A DNA stretch of 64,000 nt from Thalassotalea_F euphylliae (lineage in GTDB: Bacteria; Pseudomonadota; Gammaproteobacteria; Enterobacterales; Alteromonadaceae): assembly GCF_042682785.1 (NCBI RefSeq), contig NZ_JBHUIB010000003.1:682001-746000 (forward strand). The letters run 5' to 3'. The notes below the pieces were generated by a model. That model searched no databases, was not told where the DNA came from, and saw only the letters and a list, made by a program, of their open reading frames with translations. Shown one piece after another: positions 10,401 through 18,071 of this stretch; within the stretch, counting starts at the first letter, position 1, and each line of letters begins with the position of its first letter. The position numbers and the translations under genes were made by a program.

Positions 10401-10536
10401 CACGCAATCTGTTGTTAGCGCAGAAATCGATGCGGCTACGAACACATACATTTACGACGGTTTCCGTGACCCAGAAGCAACTACGCAACCTGTATCAACT
10501 TGGGAAATGCGTTTAGGTGTAGAATACAAGTTCTAA
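7423..10536 (+). CDS. Oar-like TonB-dependent outer-membrane receptor
   Basis: A 1037-residue receptor with a signal peptide (about 1-26, ending VMA), an N-terminal carboxypeptidase-regulatory-like beta-sandwich domain (about 28-115), a TonB-box-like IEVTG (121-125), a plug domain to about 250 and a long beta-barrel ending in aromatic Phe (GVEYKF). That layout is typical of Oar-type receptors of Alteromonadales and Bacteroidetes. Codon use is strongly biased (nearly all Arg CGT, Gly GGT), suggesting high expression. A good ribosome site AAGGA precedes the ATG by 8 bases. It is divergent from the RutR-like operon, so nucleotide, oligonucleotide or nucleoside uptake is a reasonable inference; the sequence does not show the ligand. 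Confidence 0.88.
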   Translation: MNSHRLSQIAGAVVVALGLSGPVMANTITSGVKGQIVDTNGAPVTDTTITITHVPSGTSKSVTVNQAGNFSTKGLRVGGPYSIVVDSQSLEDQVINDVYLSVGEAYPLNLTLNEIQDVERIEVTGRVISANAGGTGPATHFGIEELENLPAINRDIKDIVRVDPRIYIDETSSDSIQCGGAHPRFNSLTLDGVRMNDRFGLNSNGYPTERIPFSYDAIEQVAVELAPYDVNYGGFTACNINAVSKSGTNEVTGGFFYDYTSDSLKGDKIEGEKVDNGDYTEERYGFNVGLPLIEDKLFLFVAYEELEGAELFTYPGLGDDVTAADVERVRAIASNLYNYDIGGNPASMPVEDEKLLVKVDWNINEDHRAAFVYNYNDGFSLSQSDSSDITFDSHFYERGAEFTSIVGSLYSSWSDNFETEIRVESSELDNRQISLDADSSFAEVQIDVNNSTLFIGPDDSRQSNKLDWENLSFKVSGTYYLDEHEITAGFEYEDLEVFNLFMQHTQGEYRFDSIEDFEAGTPARIYYNNSAGTNNPNDVAATFSYQQNTFYVQDVWSLDEYDLTLTYGLRYDWYTSDDKPRYNAKFEERYGYANNNNFDGIDLLQPRFGFNWIADDQLEIRGGFGLFSGGNPNVWISNSYSNDGLVQIGLQDRSRESLFDKPLTGEGRPIYDIPQALYDEIASIPEESGDGSVNAIDPDFEIPSEWKYSLGATFITEDEYIINADFIYTQKKDQAIINNIGYDYRADGAVAPDGRPLYEQVVDGRFSDFLLTNVDGDDGTSQVFSFSVAKSYDFGLDASIGYAYTDSEDVSPMTSSVAGSNYSFFARTDPNNPGVSTSDYEIPHRFTLNLSYGHDFFDGYTTRFSLFATRSEGKRVSYTFHRSDSQFGDSNWSNSSQLMYVPTVNDPLVTYADGFDVDGFHQWIDDAGLGKYRGGIAPRNQLDAGWWTKVDLKISQDLPGLVEGHKGKVFFVIENIGNMINDDWGVLKQYNFNTQSVVSAEIDAATNTYIYDGFRDPEATTQPVSTWEMRLGVEYKF

Positions 10537-10556
10537 TTGAACCTATTGCTTAAAAG

Positions 10557-10586
10557 AAAAACCGCACAACTTTGTGCGGTTTTTTT
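10557..10586 (+). terminator. rho-independent terminator of the Oar-like receptor gene
   Basis: ACCGCACA / TGTGCGGT stem with a four-base loop followed by seven T residues, 24 bases after the stop codon. Confidence 0.92.
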
Positions 10587-10632
10587 ATTTTTACGCTAGT
10601 AATTACCTAAGCTGTGCATTAATATTTATATG

Positions 10633-10648
10633 TTGACCAAATGGTCAG
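10633..10648. promoter_or_regulatory. RutR-type operator in front of cdd-deoA
   Basis: TTGACCAAATGGTCAG is a perfect TGACCA-N2-TGGTCA palindrome and matches the published E. coli RutR consensus at all but the last base. It lies just downstream of a weak promoter-like pair (TTACCT 10603-10608, TTTATA 10625-10630), where it would block transcription start, and 10-22 bases before the cdd start codon. Confidence 0.8.
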
Positions 10649-10657
10649 GATGTTAGG

Positions 10658-11074
10658 GTGATTACAAAAATGAAAAAATCTAACTGGGGCGAATTAAAAG
10701 ATAGAGCAAAGCTAGGTTACGACAACGCCTATGCTCCATATAGCCAATTTAAAGTAGGTGCAGCGTTGCAAGTAGGGAATGGCAGCGTCTACCACGGTTG
10801 CAACGTTGAAAACGCCTCGTACGGATTAACTGTGTGTGCGGAGCGTAATGCTATTGCGCAGGCAGTTATCGACGGTCAACAAGACATAACTGCACTGGTC
10901 GTTTACACCGAACAGGATAAACTGACGCCGCCTTGTGGCGCATGTCGTCAAGTTATCGTGGAGTTTATGGAACAAGACGCGACAGTAAAAGCAGTAAATC
11001 ATAAAGGTGAAGAAATCTCTTGGCAGGTTAAGGACCTGTTGCCCAATGCTTTTACTCCTAAAGATCTCAAATAA
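10658..11074 (+). CDS. cdd: cytidine deaminase (small homotetrameric type)
   Basis: A 138-residue deaminase that converts cytidine and deoxycytidine to uridine and deoxyuridine. The zinc site is complete: TVCAERNA carries Cys60 and the proton-shuttling Glu62, and PPCGACRQ carries Cys93 and Cys96. CNVENAS is the substrate-binding stretch. The length fits the Bacillus-type short form. Two starts are possible: GTG at 10658 behind AGGA, or ATG at 10670 behind TTAGGG; the first is given. It forms an operon with deoA, 10 bases away, under the RutR-type operator at 10633-10648. Confidence 0.93.
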   Translation: MITKMKKSNWGELKDRAKLGYDNAYAPYSQFKVGAALQVGNGSVYHGCNVENASYGLTVCAERNAIAQAVIDGQQDITALVVYTEQDKLTPPCGACRQVIVEFMEQDATVKAVNHKGEEISWQVKDLLPNAFTPKDLK

Positions 11075-11084
11075 AGGAACATAG

Positions 11085-12398
11085 ATGATGTTACCGCAGG
11101 AAATTATTCGAATTAAGCGCAATGGTAAAGCACTTAGCGGCGATCAAATTAGACAGTTTGTTGAAGGGATCACGACAGGCGGATTTAATGATGCGCAAGT
11201 GGGCTCAATGGCGATGGCAATCTATCAACAGGGGATGAACACAGACGAGATAGTAGCATTTACGCAAGCCATGATGCATTCAGGTACAGTGTTGTCCTGG
11301 CCTGAATTAGACAAACCTGTTGTTGATAAACACTCGACTGGCGGTGTAGGTGATAAAGTCAGCTTTATGCTAGCTGCTATTGTAGCCAGTTGTGGCGTCT
11401 ATGTGCCGATGATTGCAGGCCGTGGCCTTGGCCATACAGGTGGCACTGTAGATAAGCTTGAAGCGATAAATGGTTTTAATACCCAGCCTAGCATTCCACA
11501 GTTTAAGAAAATGGTGAAAGAATTAGGAATGGCAATTATTGGCCAAACATCTGACCTAGCACCAGCAGATAAGCGCTTGTACGGTGTTCGCGATATTACT
11601 GCAACGGTAGAGTCTATTCCACTTATTACCGCTTCTATTCTATCTAAAAAGTTAGCGTCGGGCCTGGATGCATTAGTTATGGATGTAAAAGTTGGTAACG
11701 GTGCCATGATGAACAATATCGAGGATGCAAAAGCACTGGCTCAAAGTATTGCCAACGTTGCTAACGGTGCAGGCGTGAAAACTGAAGCCATTATTACTGA
11801 TATGAACCAAGTGTTAGGTGATAGCGCTGGTAATGCCTTGGAAATTATAGAAACGGTTGACTATTTGACTGGCAAATATCGCGAGCCACGTTTGCATGCT
11901 GTTACCGTTCGTTTAGCACAAAGTATGCTAGTAAATACTGGTGTAGCTAAGGACAATGATGAAGCTTTAGCTAAAATTAATCAGGCTTTAGACAGCGGTG
12001 CTGCGGCAGAATTATTTAGTAAGATGATTCATATCATGGGGGGGCCTTCTAATATACTGAACTCACCATGGGATGTAATGGAAAAGGCCAACACGGTTCA
12101 AGATATTGTTGCTCCGCATGATGGATATATCTCGAGCATGGATACGCGTGCTATTGGAATGACGATTGTATCTATGGGAGGAGGCCGTTCTGGTTCAGGC
12201 CAAGATATCGATCATAGTGTTGGTTTGGATGCTGTTAAGCCAGTTGGCACTCAAGTCTCTAAAGGCGATGTCATTGCACGCATACATGCGTCTAGCGCTG
12301 AACAGGCAAAAGAGGGTACTAATGGTTATATAAGTGCACTCAAATTTTCAGAAAAAGCGCCTGAAACTGTTCCTGAAATATATGATGTCATCAAATAG
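11085..12398 (+). CDS. deoA: thymidine phosphorylase
   Basis: A 437-residue enzyme that splits thymidine or deoxyuridine with phosphate into base and deoxyribose 1-phosphate. The phosphate-binding loop KHSTGGVGDK (82-91) and the family signature GRGLGHTGGTVDKLEAI (112-128) are intact, and the C-terminal domain ends with the usual KFSEKAPETVPEIYDV-like tail. It follows cdd by 10 bases with ribosome site AAGGA. Its product feeds DeoB (16769) and DeoC (13694). Two adjacent ATG codons (11085, 11088) could each start translation. Confidence 0.95.
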   Translation: MMLPQEIIRIKRNGKALSGDQIRQFVEGITTGGFNDAQVGSMAMAIYQQGMNTDEIVAFTQAMMHSGTVLSWPELDKPVVDKHSTGGVGDKVSFMLAAIVASCGVYVPMIAGRGLGHTGGTVDKLEAINGFNTQPSIPQFKKMVKELGMAIIGQTSDLAPADKRLYGVRDITATVESIPLITASILSKKLASGLDALVMDVKVGNGAMMNNIEDAKALAQSIANVANGAGVKTEAIITDMNQVLGDSAGNALEIIETVDYLTGKYREPRLHAVTVRLAQSMLVNTGVAKDNDEALAKINQALDSGAAAELFSKMIHIMGGPSNILNSPWDVMEKANTVQDIVAPHDGYISSMDTRAIGMTIVSMGGGRSGSGQDIDHSVGLDAVKPVGTQVSKGDVIARIHASSAEQAKEGTNGYISALKFSEKAPETVPEIYDVIK

Positions 12399-12418
12399 GG
12401 CCACTAAAGATCGGAAAT

Positions 12419-12444
12419 AAAAAAGCGGCTTCTGCCGCTTTTTT
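12419..12444. terminator. bidirectional terminator between deoA and upp
   Basis: AAAAAAGCGGC / GCCGCTTTTTT stem with loop TTCT between two convergent genes. Confidence 0.92.
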
Positions 12445-12468
12445 ATTATCACTTAAGAGTAATTGTCA

Positions 12469-13098
12469 CTAAACAATTGTTCCAAACAGCTTATCACCAG
12501 CATCACCTAAACCTGGCAAAATATACCCTTTTTCGTTTAGCTTCTGGTCAACTGCAGCGATATATAAATCAACATCTGGGTGAGCTTGTTGCATTGCCTC
12601 TATACCTTCCGGTGCCGCTACAAGGAATAGGGCAACGATATCTTTAGCGCCTGACTCTTTAAGTAAATCGATAGCAGCAATTGCAGACCCGCCTGTTGCT
12701 AACATTGGATCGATAACCATAGCTTTGCGCTCGGCAATATCACTGACGATGTTTTGATAGTAACCTTCAGGTTCAAGTGTTTCTTCGTTACGTTTTAAAC
12801 CAACCACACTGATTTTGGCACAAGGAATCACATTTAATGCGCCGTCTAACATGCCCAACCCCGCGCGCAATATAGGAACGAGCGTTGGGTTTTTATCCGC
12901 CATAATCGGTGCCGAAATGTTACCAGACCAACAAGAGATTGGTGCGTTTTTTAGTGCAATATTCGACGTAGCCTCAACGGTAAGTAAAGTGGCTATTTCA
13001 TTGGCTAACTCCCTAAAAGACTTAACAGAAATAGAGTCTTCACGAAGTAAGCTAACTTTGTGTTTAACGAGAGGGTGATTACTTGCAAAAACAGCCAT
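12469..13098 (-). CDS. upp: uracil phosphoribosyltransferase
   Basis: A 209-residue enzyme joining uracil and PRPP to UMP. The PRPP-binding loop is VIDPMLATGGSA, PILRAGLGM is the family motif near residue 75, and the uracil-binding end reads GYILPGLGDAGD. I place the start at the ATG at 13098, which gives the usual 208-209 residues and has AAAGGA eight to nine bases upstream; the frame stays open further upstream but without a good start. It is the last gene of the udk-nupC-deoC-tdk-upp operon, 17 bases after tdk, and captures uracil released by pyrimidine phosphorolysis. Confidence 0.95.
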   Translation of the reverse strand: MAVFASNHPLVKHKVSLLREDSISVKSFRELANEIATLLTVEATSNIALKNAPISCWSGNISAPIMADKNPTLVPILRAGLGMLDGALNVIPCAKISVVGLKRNEETLEPEGYYQNIVSDIAERKAMVIDPMLATGGSAIAAIDLLKESGAKDIVALFLVAAPEGIEAMQQAHPDVDLYIAAVDQKLNEKGYILPGLGDAGDKLFGTIV

Positions 13099-13115
13099 TT
13101 TATTTATTCCTTTTA

Positions 13116-13694
13116 TTATTGCCAAACCAATTCTTTAAAGTGCTTACGGCACATTGATTCGTATTTTTCATTACCACCAACGTCTACCTGAGCGCCGTCT
13201 TTGATGGCCTTGCCATTCTCATCTAAACGTACTACAAAATTGGCTTTTTTACCGCAATGGCAAATAGTTTTTAACTCAATTAGTTTATCAGCCCAAGCTA
13301 ATAACGCTGCACTTCCAGAGAAGGTTTCCCCTTGAAAATCGGTACGAATGCCGTAGGCAAGCACAGGGATACCTAACGTATCTACAACATCTGTTAGTTG
13401 CTTTACTTGTGCTTTAGTTAAAAACTGAGATTCATCAACCAGCACGCAATCTAATTTCTCAGCGTGATGTGAGCTATTAATTTGATCGAGCATGTTAGTG
13501 TCACTGGTAAACAACTCAGCATCTGCATGAATACCGAGTCGAGAAGCGATTTTCCCTTGCCCAAATCTATCATCTAGCGCCGCGGTAAATAACACACAAC
13601 GCATTCCGCGCTCGCGATAGTTATAGGCTGATTGCAATAAGTGTGTAGATTTTCCTGCATTCATTGCAGAGTAATAAAAATAAAGTTGCGCCAT
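13116..13694 (-). CDS. tdk: thymidine kinase (type II)
   Basis: A 192-residue kinase phosphorylating thymidine with ATP. The P-loop is SAMNAGKST (9-17), the catalytic Glu is in LVDESQF (Glu88), and the structural zinc site uses Cys145, Cys147, Cys182 and His185 (CHCGKK, CRKHF). Length and motifs match the bacterial type II family. The start overlaps the deoC stop by one base (TAATG), showing translational coupling within the operon. Confidence 0.95.
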   Translation of the reverse strand: MAQLYFYYSAMNAGKSTHLLQSAYNYRERGMRCVLFTAALDDRFGQGKIASRLGIHADAELFTSDTNMLDQINSSHHAEKLDCVLVDESQFLTKAQVKQLTDVVDTLGIPVLAYGIRTDFQGETFSGSAALLAWADKLIELKTICHCGKKANFVVRLDENGKAIKDGAQVDVGGNEKYESMCRKHFKELVWQ

Positions 13695-14467
13695 TAGTAA
13701 GAACTTTCAGAAGGGGTGCTATCAATGCCAAGTGTACCTAGAAGTGCAGCGAGTAAGCTACTTGCTCCAAATCTGAAGTTGTCAGGCGTTACCCAGCTGT
13801 CGTCCATGATTTGTTTGGCTAGTTCTATATACTCTGCAGCATCTTCCGTCGTTTTTACACCGCCAGCAGCTTTAAAGCCGACTTTTTTACCGCTGTCTTT
13901 AATTGCAGTAATCATTACTTTGGCAGACGCTAATGTGGCGTTAACAGGTACTTTCCCTGTAGAAGTTTTAATGAAATCAGCACCTGCATTAATGCAAATC
14001 TCACTTGCCTTGCGAATAAGTGACTCTTCTCCCAATTCACCACTTTCGATGATTACTTTCAATAACACGTTAGAGGTTGAACATGCTTGTTTACATGCTG
14101 AAACCATATCAAAGCCTAATTGCTCATTACCTGACATTAACGCTTTGTAAGGGAAAACAAGGTCAACTTCATCTGCGCCATATGCAATTGCAGCTTTTGT
14201 TTCAGCAACGGCGATATCGATATCATCATTACCATGTGGAAAGTTCGTCACAGTAGCTATTTTGATATGTGCGGCGCCAACGTCACTGAGTGTTTTTTTA
14301 GCTAGCGGAATAAAACGCGGATAAATACAAATTGCCGCTGTGTCGCCGCCCTGATTGTGAGCTTGATGACACAGCGCGATAATATCTTCACTTGTTTCAT
14401 TATCGGTAAGGCTTGTTAAGTCCATCAGCGAAATAGACTGTTTTGCGTAGTCTTGTGCAGAAATCAT
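13694..14467 (-). CDS. deoC: deoxyribose-phosphate aldolase
   Basis: A 257-residue class I aldolase splitting deoxyribose 5-phosphate into acetaldehyde and glyceraldehyde 3-phosphate. Counting from the chosen start, DFIKTSTGK holds the Schiff-base Lys167, GFKAAGGV the second Lys199, and DEVDLVF the catalytic Asp102, close to E. coli numbering. The ATG at 14467 is preferred because GGAG lies 6-8 bases upstream and the protein begins MISAQDYAKQ; the frame is open further upstream into nupC. It lies 13 bases after nupC and overlaps tdk by one base. Confidence 0.95.
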   Translation of the reverse strand: MISAQDYAKQSISLMDLTSLTDNETSEDIIALCHQAHNQGGDTAAICIYPRFIPLAKKTLSDVGAAHIKIATVTNFPHGNDDIDIAVAETKAAIAYGADEVDLVFPYKALMSGNEQLGFDMVSACKQACSTSNVLLKVIIESGELGEESLIRKASEICINAGADFIKTSTGKVPVNATLASAKVMITAIKDSGKKVGFKAAGGVKTTEDAAEYIELAKQIMDDSWVTPDNFRFGASSLLAALLGTLGIDSTPSESSY

Positions 14468-14480
14468 GAAAGTCTCCAGC

Positions 14481-15728
14481 TTATAGTCCGATAAATACGC
14501 CAGCAATTGCCGCGCTCATAAGGTTTGCTAACGTAGCAGCTAACATTGCTTTTAAACCCAGACGCGCTATGTCATGGCGACGAGAGGGTGCCATTGAGCC
14601 AATACCACCAAGTAAAATCGCGATTGAAGATAAGTTAGCAAATCCACAAAGAGCAAACGTGATAATTGCTTGAGTAGATTGACTCAATGTTTCTTTTACT
14701 TCAACAAACTGTACATATGCAAAAAACTCATTTACAACCACTTTTTGGCCTATAAAGCTGCCAGCAGTCAACATTTCATTAAATGGAACGCCAACGATAA
14801 ACGCAATAGGCGCAAACAAGTAACCTAAAATCCACTCAATCGTAATACCTTCGAAACCTAAGAAGTTACCAATGCCTTGAACCATTGAATTTAGCAATGC
14901 TATTAGGGCAATGAAGGCTAGCAACATAGCGCCAACATTTACCGCTAATTTAAGACCTGACGCTGCACCAGATGCTGCCGCATCAATCACATTTGTTGGT
15001 CTATCTTCTTCTTTATCTTCTTCTATTTTGTCGCTTTTCAGTTTATCGGCTGGCTCTGTTTCTGGCATGATGATTTTAGCCATCAATAGACCACCAGGCG
15101 CGGCCATAAAAGAAGCTGCAATCAGATATTTAAGTTCCACACCTAAACCTGCATAACCAGCTAAAACAGAACCAGCCACCGATGCTAGACCGCCAACCAT
15201 AATGGCGAACAACTCTGATTGGCTCATGTTTTTAATATAAGGACGAACGACTAAAGGGGCTTCTGTTTGCCCCACAAAAATATTGGCTGTTGCTGACAGA
15301 GATTCCGGTTTACTGGTTTTTAGTAATTTTTGTAAACCACCACCAATCACCTTTACCACTTGCTGCATAATGTTTAAGTAATAAAGGACGGCAATTAGTG
15401 AAGAGAAGAAAATAATGACAGGAAGAACACGTATAGCAAAGACAAAGCCTACACCATTTTCAAACATAGCATCGGTGCCGAGGCCGCCAAATAAAAATGC
15501 AATGCCTGCTTGTGCTGAGTCGATAACATGTTGTACGCCATTAGACATCGACGCTAACACATCTTTACCAAAAGGTATGTAAAGAACGAAAGCACCTAGC
15601 GCTATTTGTAGGGTAAATGCTAGAGAAACCGTTCTAAAATTGATACTTTTGCGGTTGTAGGACAGGGCATAAGCAATTGCTAATAAAGCAACAATACCTA
15701 ACACTCCCCTAAGTGCAGTTACTTCCAT
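14481..15728 (-). CDS. nupC: NupC-type concentrative nucleoside transporter
   Basis: A 415-residue inner-membrane protein of the CNT family, carrying nucleosides with protons or sodium. Hydrophobic segments run through the protein, and the family motifs GQTEAPLVVRPYI (about 152-164), GVPFNEMLTAGS and CGFANLSSIAILLGG are present. A soluble, highly charged loop (about residues 220-240, rich in Asp/Glu/Lys) sits in the middle. It follows udk by 21 bases with ribosome site GAGGAAG and is the inner-membrane entry step of this locus. Confidence 0.94.
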   Translation of the reverse strand: MEVTALRGVLGIVALLAIAYALSYNRKSINFRTVSLAFTLQIALGAFVLYIPFGKDVLASMSNGVQHVIDSAQAGIAFLFGGLGTDAMFENGVGFVFAIRVLPVIIFFSSLIAVLYYLNIMQQVVKVIGGGLQKLLKTSKPESLSATANIFVGQTEAPLVVRPYIKNMSQSELFAIMVGGLASVAGSVLAGYAGLGVELKYLIAASFMAAPGGLLMAKIIMPETEPADKLKSDKIEEDKEEDRPTNVIDAAASGAASGLKLAVNVGAMLLAFIALIALLNSMVQGIGNFLGFEGITIEWILGYLFAPIAFIVGVPFNEMLTAGSFIGQKVVVNEFFAYVQFVEVKETLSQSTQAIITFALCGFANLSSIAILLGGIGSMAPSRRHDIARLGLKAMLAATLANLMSAAIAGVFIGL

Positions 15729-15749
15729 AACTTCCTCATTTTTATAATT

Positions 15750-16385
15750 TTAATTGTTATTATTAGTTAGTTGTCTAATTTTTGCTTTGATGACTTCAAT
15801 AGCCATACGATTTTTTCCGCCACGTGTAATAACAATATCAGCGTGTGCTTTAGCTGGCTCAATAAACTGATAATACATAGGGCGAACGGTTGATAAATAT
15901 TGCTCTGAAATTGATTCGACCGTCCGGTCACGCTCAATCGTGTCGCGCTTTATTCTACGAAGCAAACAAATATCCAGCGGTGTATCCATATATACCTTTA
16001 TATTGAAAACATCACGGAGTTTGGGGTTTGTTAACAACATGATGCCTTCAACTAACACTATTTGCGTTGGTTTGACAGGAGTTGTTTGGTCAATTCGAGT
16101 ATGTGTTTTGTAGCAATAGACAGGGCTTTCGATAGCATTGCCGTCAATCAATGACAATAAATGATCATGCAAAAGCTCATGTTCAAATGCGTTAGGGTGG
16201 TCATAATTGGTTTTAACTCTTTCTTCCATTTCCAAGTGTGTTTGATCACGGTAATACGCGTCTTCCTTGATAATAGAAATTGCGTTATGACCTAACTCTG
16301 GAAGAAGCTCATCGTAAATCGTTTGTGCAAATAATGATTTGCCAGACGCTGACGCGCCAACTACTGCTATCAAAGTTGGTTTCAT
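15750..16385 (-). CDS. udk: uridine kinase
   Basis: A 211-residue P-loop kinase phosphorylating uridine and cytidine. The Walker A motif GASASGKS follows the start closely, and KEDAYYRDQT, NYDHPNAFE and RRIKRDTIERDR are typical of Udk. I start it at the ATG at 16385 (MKPTLIAVVG); no ATG lies upstream in frame. It is the first gene of the minus-strand operon udk-nupC-deoC-tdk-upp and is divergent from deoB across a region holding a RutR-type operator. Confidence 0.92.
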   Translation of the reverse strand: MKPTLIAVVGASASGKSLFAQTIYDELLPELGHNAISIIKEDAYYRDQTHLEMEERVKTNYDHPNAFEHELLHDHLLSLIDGNAIESPVYCYKTHTRIDQTTPVKPTQIVLVEGIMLLTNPKLRDVFNIKVYMDTPLDICLLRRIKRDTIERDRTVESISEQYLSTVRPMYYQFIEPAKAHADIVITRGGKNRMAIEVIKAKIRQLTNNNN

Positions 16386-16768
16386 TCGGTAAAAAGATTC
16401 CGTAATCAAATTTAAAAGAAAGGTTACGTGTTATGTAATAACTGCTCTATTTTGGCTTATTTTCATTTCTTTTGCTTCTTTTATTACCTCTTACAGCGAT
16501 AGTTAGTCGGCGCAAGGGTAAAATACCTTCGAAAAGATGAAAAAATGCACAAATTAAAGCCAGAATAACTGACCTTGGAAAAATTCCGTCAAAAATAACA
16601 TAAGTTGACCGAATGGTCATGTTTGCTGTTAAAATAATTATTAGTTTTTCAATTAAAGGTAATTACACGAACATTAAACAGCCTTTGATTGATACGATAT
16701 AATTAACTCTATGAGAGCTGTGTTAGTAACCACATAACGTTACTCACCAAAGATAGTCAGGAGAGAAA
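16386..16768. other. udk/deoB divergent regulatory region
   Basis: 383 bases between divergent genes. It contains a RutR-type operator (16605-16620), a good -10 hexamer TATAAT (16698-16703) with a possible -35 TTAAAC (16674-16679, 18-base spacer) for deoB, a small inverted repeat GTAAC/GTTAC (16726-16743) in the deoB leader, and the deoB ribosome site. No reading frame is supported. Confidence 0.6.
16605..16620. promoter_or_regulatory. RutR-type operator between udk and deoB
   Basis: TTGACCGAATGGTCAT matches the cdd box except at two positions and keeps TGACC-N4-GGTCA as a perfect palindrome. Its place between the udk operon and deoB would let one regulator control both. Confidence 0.75.
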
Positions 16769-17980
16769 ATGGCTCGCGTTATTTTAATGGTAATCGATGG
16801 GTTTGGTGTCGGACATGCGCCAGATGCAGATACGTTCGGTGATATTGGAGCCAATACCTTTGGTAACTTGGCAGGTGTTTTCGAACAACAAGAAGGTCGA
16901 AAGCTAATGTTGCCAAACCTTGGCAGTATGGGGTTGTTTGAATTAGCCAAGGCGTCATCAGGCTTTGACCAAACGCAAGACGTGACTCAAATCAATGGGG
17001 CGTACGGTTACGCAGCAGAATTAAGTACAGGTAAAGACACACCGTCAGGTCATTGGGAAATGGCCGGCGTCCCAGTTTTGTTTGATTGGGGGTATTTTAC
17101 TGACAAAGAAAATAGCTTCTCTCCTGAGCTAATGGCTGAAATTAACCAAGCGACTGGCTATGAAGGTATGCTAGGTAATTGTCATGCCTCTGGCACTGTC
17201 ATTATTGAGAAGTTAGGTGAAGAAAGTATCCGTACAGGCTTACCAATTTGCTACACAAGTGCAGACAGTGTTTTTCAGGTGGCAGCACACGAAGAGCATT
17301 TCGGGTTAGACAACCTTTATGAATATTGCCAAATAGTCCAAAAAATTGTTGAACCAATGAACATTGGGCGCGTTATTGCTCGTCCTTTTGTTGGTGATGA
17401 TGCAAAATCATTTACTCGCACGGGTAACCGAAGAGATTACTCTATTTTACCTCCAGCGCCCACGGTGCTTGATCGCATCTCTGAGTCGGGTGGTACGGTT
17501 GTTAGTGTCGGTAAAATTGCTGATATTTATGCTCACCAAGGCATAACGTTGAAGACAAAAGCAACGGGTATTGAAGCGTTGACCGATGCAACCATTGAGC
17601 ACATGGAAACGGCACCTGATAACAGTATTATTTTTACTAATTTGGTCAATTTTGATCAAGACTTTGGTCATCGTCGTGACCCCGTCGGCTACGGCCATGC
17701 GTTGGAAGCGTTTGATAAGCGTATAGTCGACATCAAAGCCGCGATGAAAGACGGTGATGTATTAATGTTTACCGCAGACCATGGTTGTGATCCAACATGG
17801 AAGGGCAGCGATCATACGCGCGAATTTGTCCCTGTGATTGCTTATCATTCGACCATTGGGTCAGTAAACCTTGGGCAAAGAGACACCTTTGCAGATATTG
17901 GGCAGACAATTGCAGAGCTTTTAAATGTAACAAAATTGTCTTACGGGACAAGTTTTTTAGACGAGCTTGCAATAAGGTAG
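16769..17980 (+). CDS. deoB: phosphopentomutase
   Basis: A 403-residue metalloenzyme that interconverts (deoxy)ribose 1- and 5-phosphate, linking DeoA and DeoD to DeoC. Alkaline-phosphatase-superfamily metal motifs are present: VIDGFGVGHAPDA at the start, GKDTPSGHWE (the phosphorylated Thr region), NFDQDFGHRRD and TADHGCDPTWKGSDHTRE. The length matches E. coli DeoB (407). A strong ribosome site AGGAGAG lies 4 bases before the ATG. The TonB-dependent receptor gene follows 91 bases later with no terminator in between, so the two may share a transcript. Confidence 0.96.
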   Translation: MARVILMVIDGFGVGHAPDADTFGDIGANTFGNLAGVFEQQEGRKLMLPNLGSMGLFELAKASSGFDQTQDVTQINGAYGYAAELSTGKDTPSGHWEMAGVPVLFDWGYFTDKENSFSPELMAEINQATGYEGMLGNCHASGTVIIEKLGEESIRTGLPICYTSADSVFQVAAHEEHFGLDNLYEYCQIVQKIVEPMNIGRVIARPFVGDDAKSFTRTGNRRDYSILPPAPTVLDRISESGGTVVSVGKIADIYAHQGITLKTKATGIEALTDATIEHMETAPDNSIIFTNLVNFDQDFGHRRDPVGYGHALEAFDKRIVDIKAAMKDGDVLMFTADHGCDPTWKGSDHTREFVPVIAYHSTIGSVNLGQRDTFADIGQTIAELLNVTKLSYGTSFLDELAIR

Positions 17981-17989
17981 TACAATGCA

Positions 17990-18065
17990 CTCCCGAAATG
18001 GTTGGCTATAGTTAATAAGAACAATAAATTAGCCACTAATAAAAGCTTATATACCACTTCGGGAG
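17990..18065 (+). promoter_or_regulatory. 5' leader hairpin masking the ribosome site of the receptor gene
   Basis: CTCCCGAAATGG (17990-18001) pairs with CCACTTCGGGAG (18054-18065) at 11 of 12 positions. The right arm contains the Shine-Dalgarno GGGAG (18061-18065), six bases before the ATG at 18072. Inside the loop TGGCTA (18003-18008) pairs with TAGCCA (18030-18035). No U-run follows, so it is not a terminator. The pairing is directly visible; its regulatory role is inference. Confidence 0.55.
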
Positions 18066-18071
18066 AATATA

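Noticed and set aside
13099..13125. N-terminal extension of upp and overlap with tdk
   Set aside because: The extension lacks an ATG with ribosome site; the ATG at 13098 has AAAGGA and gives the family length.
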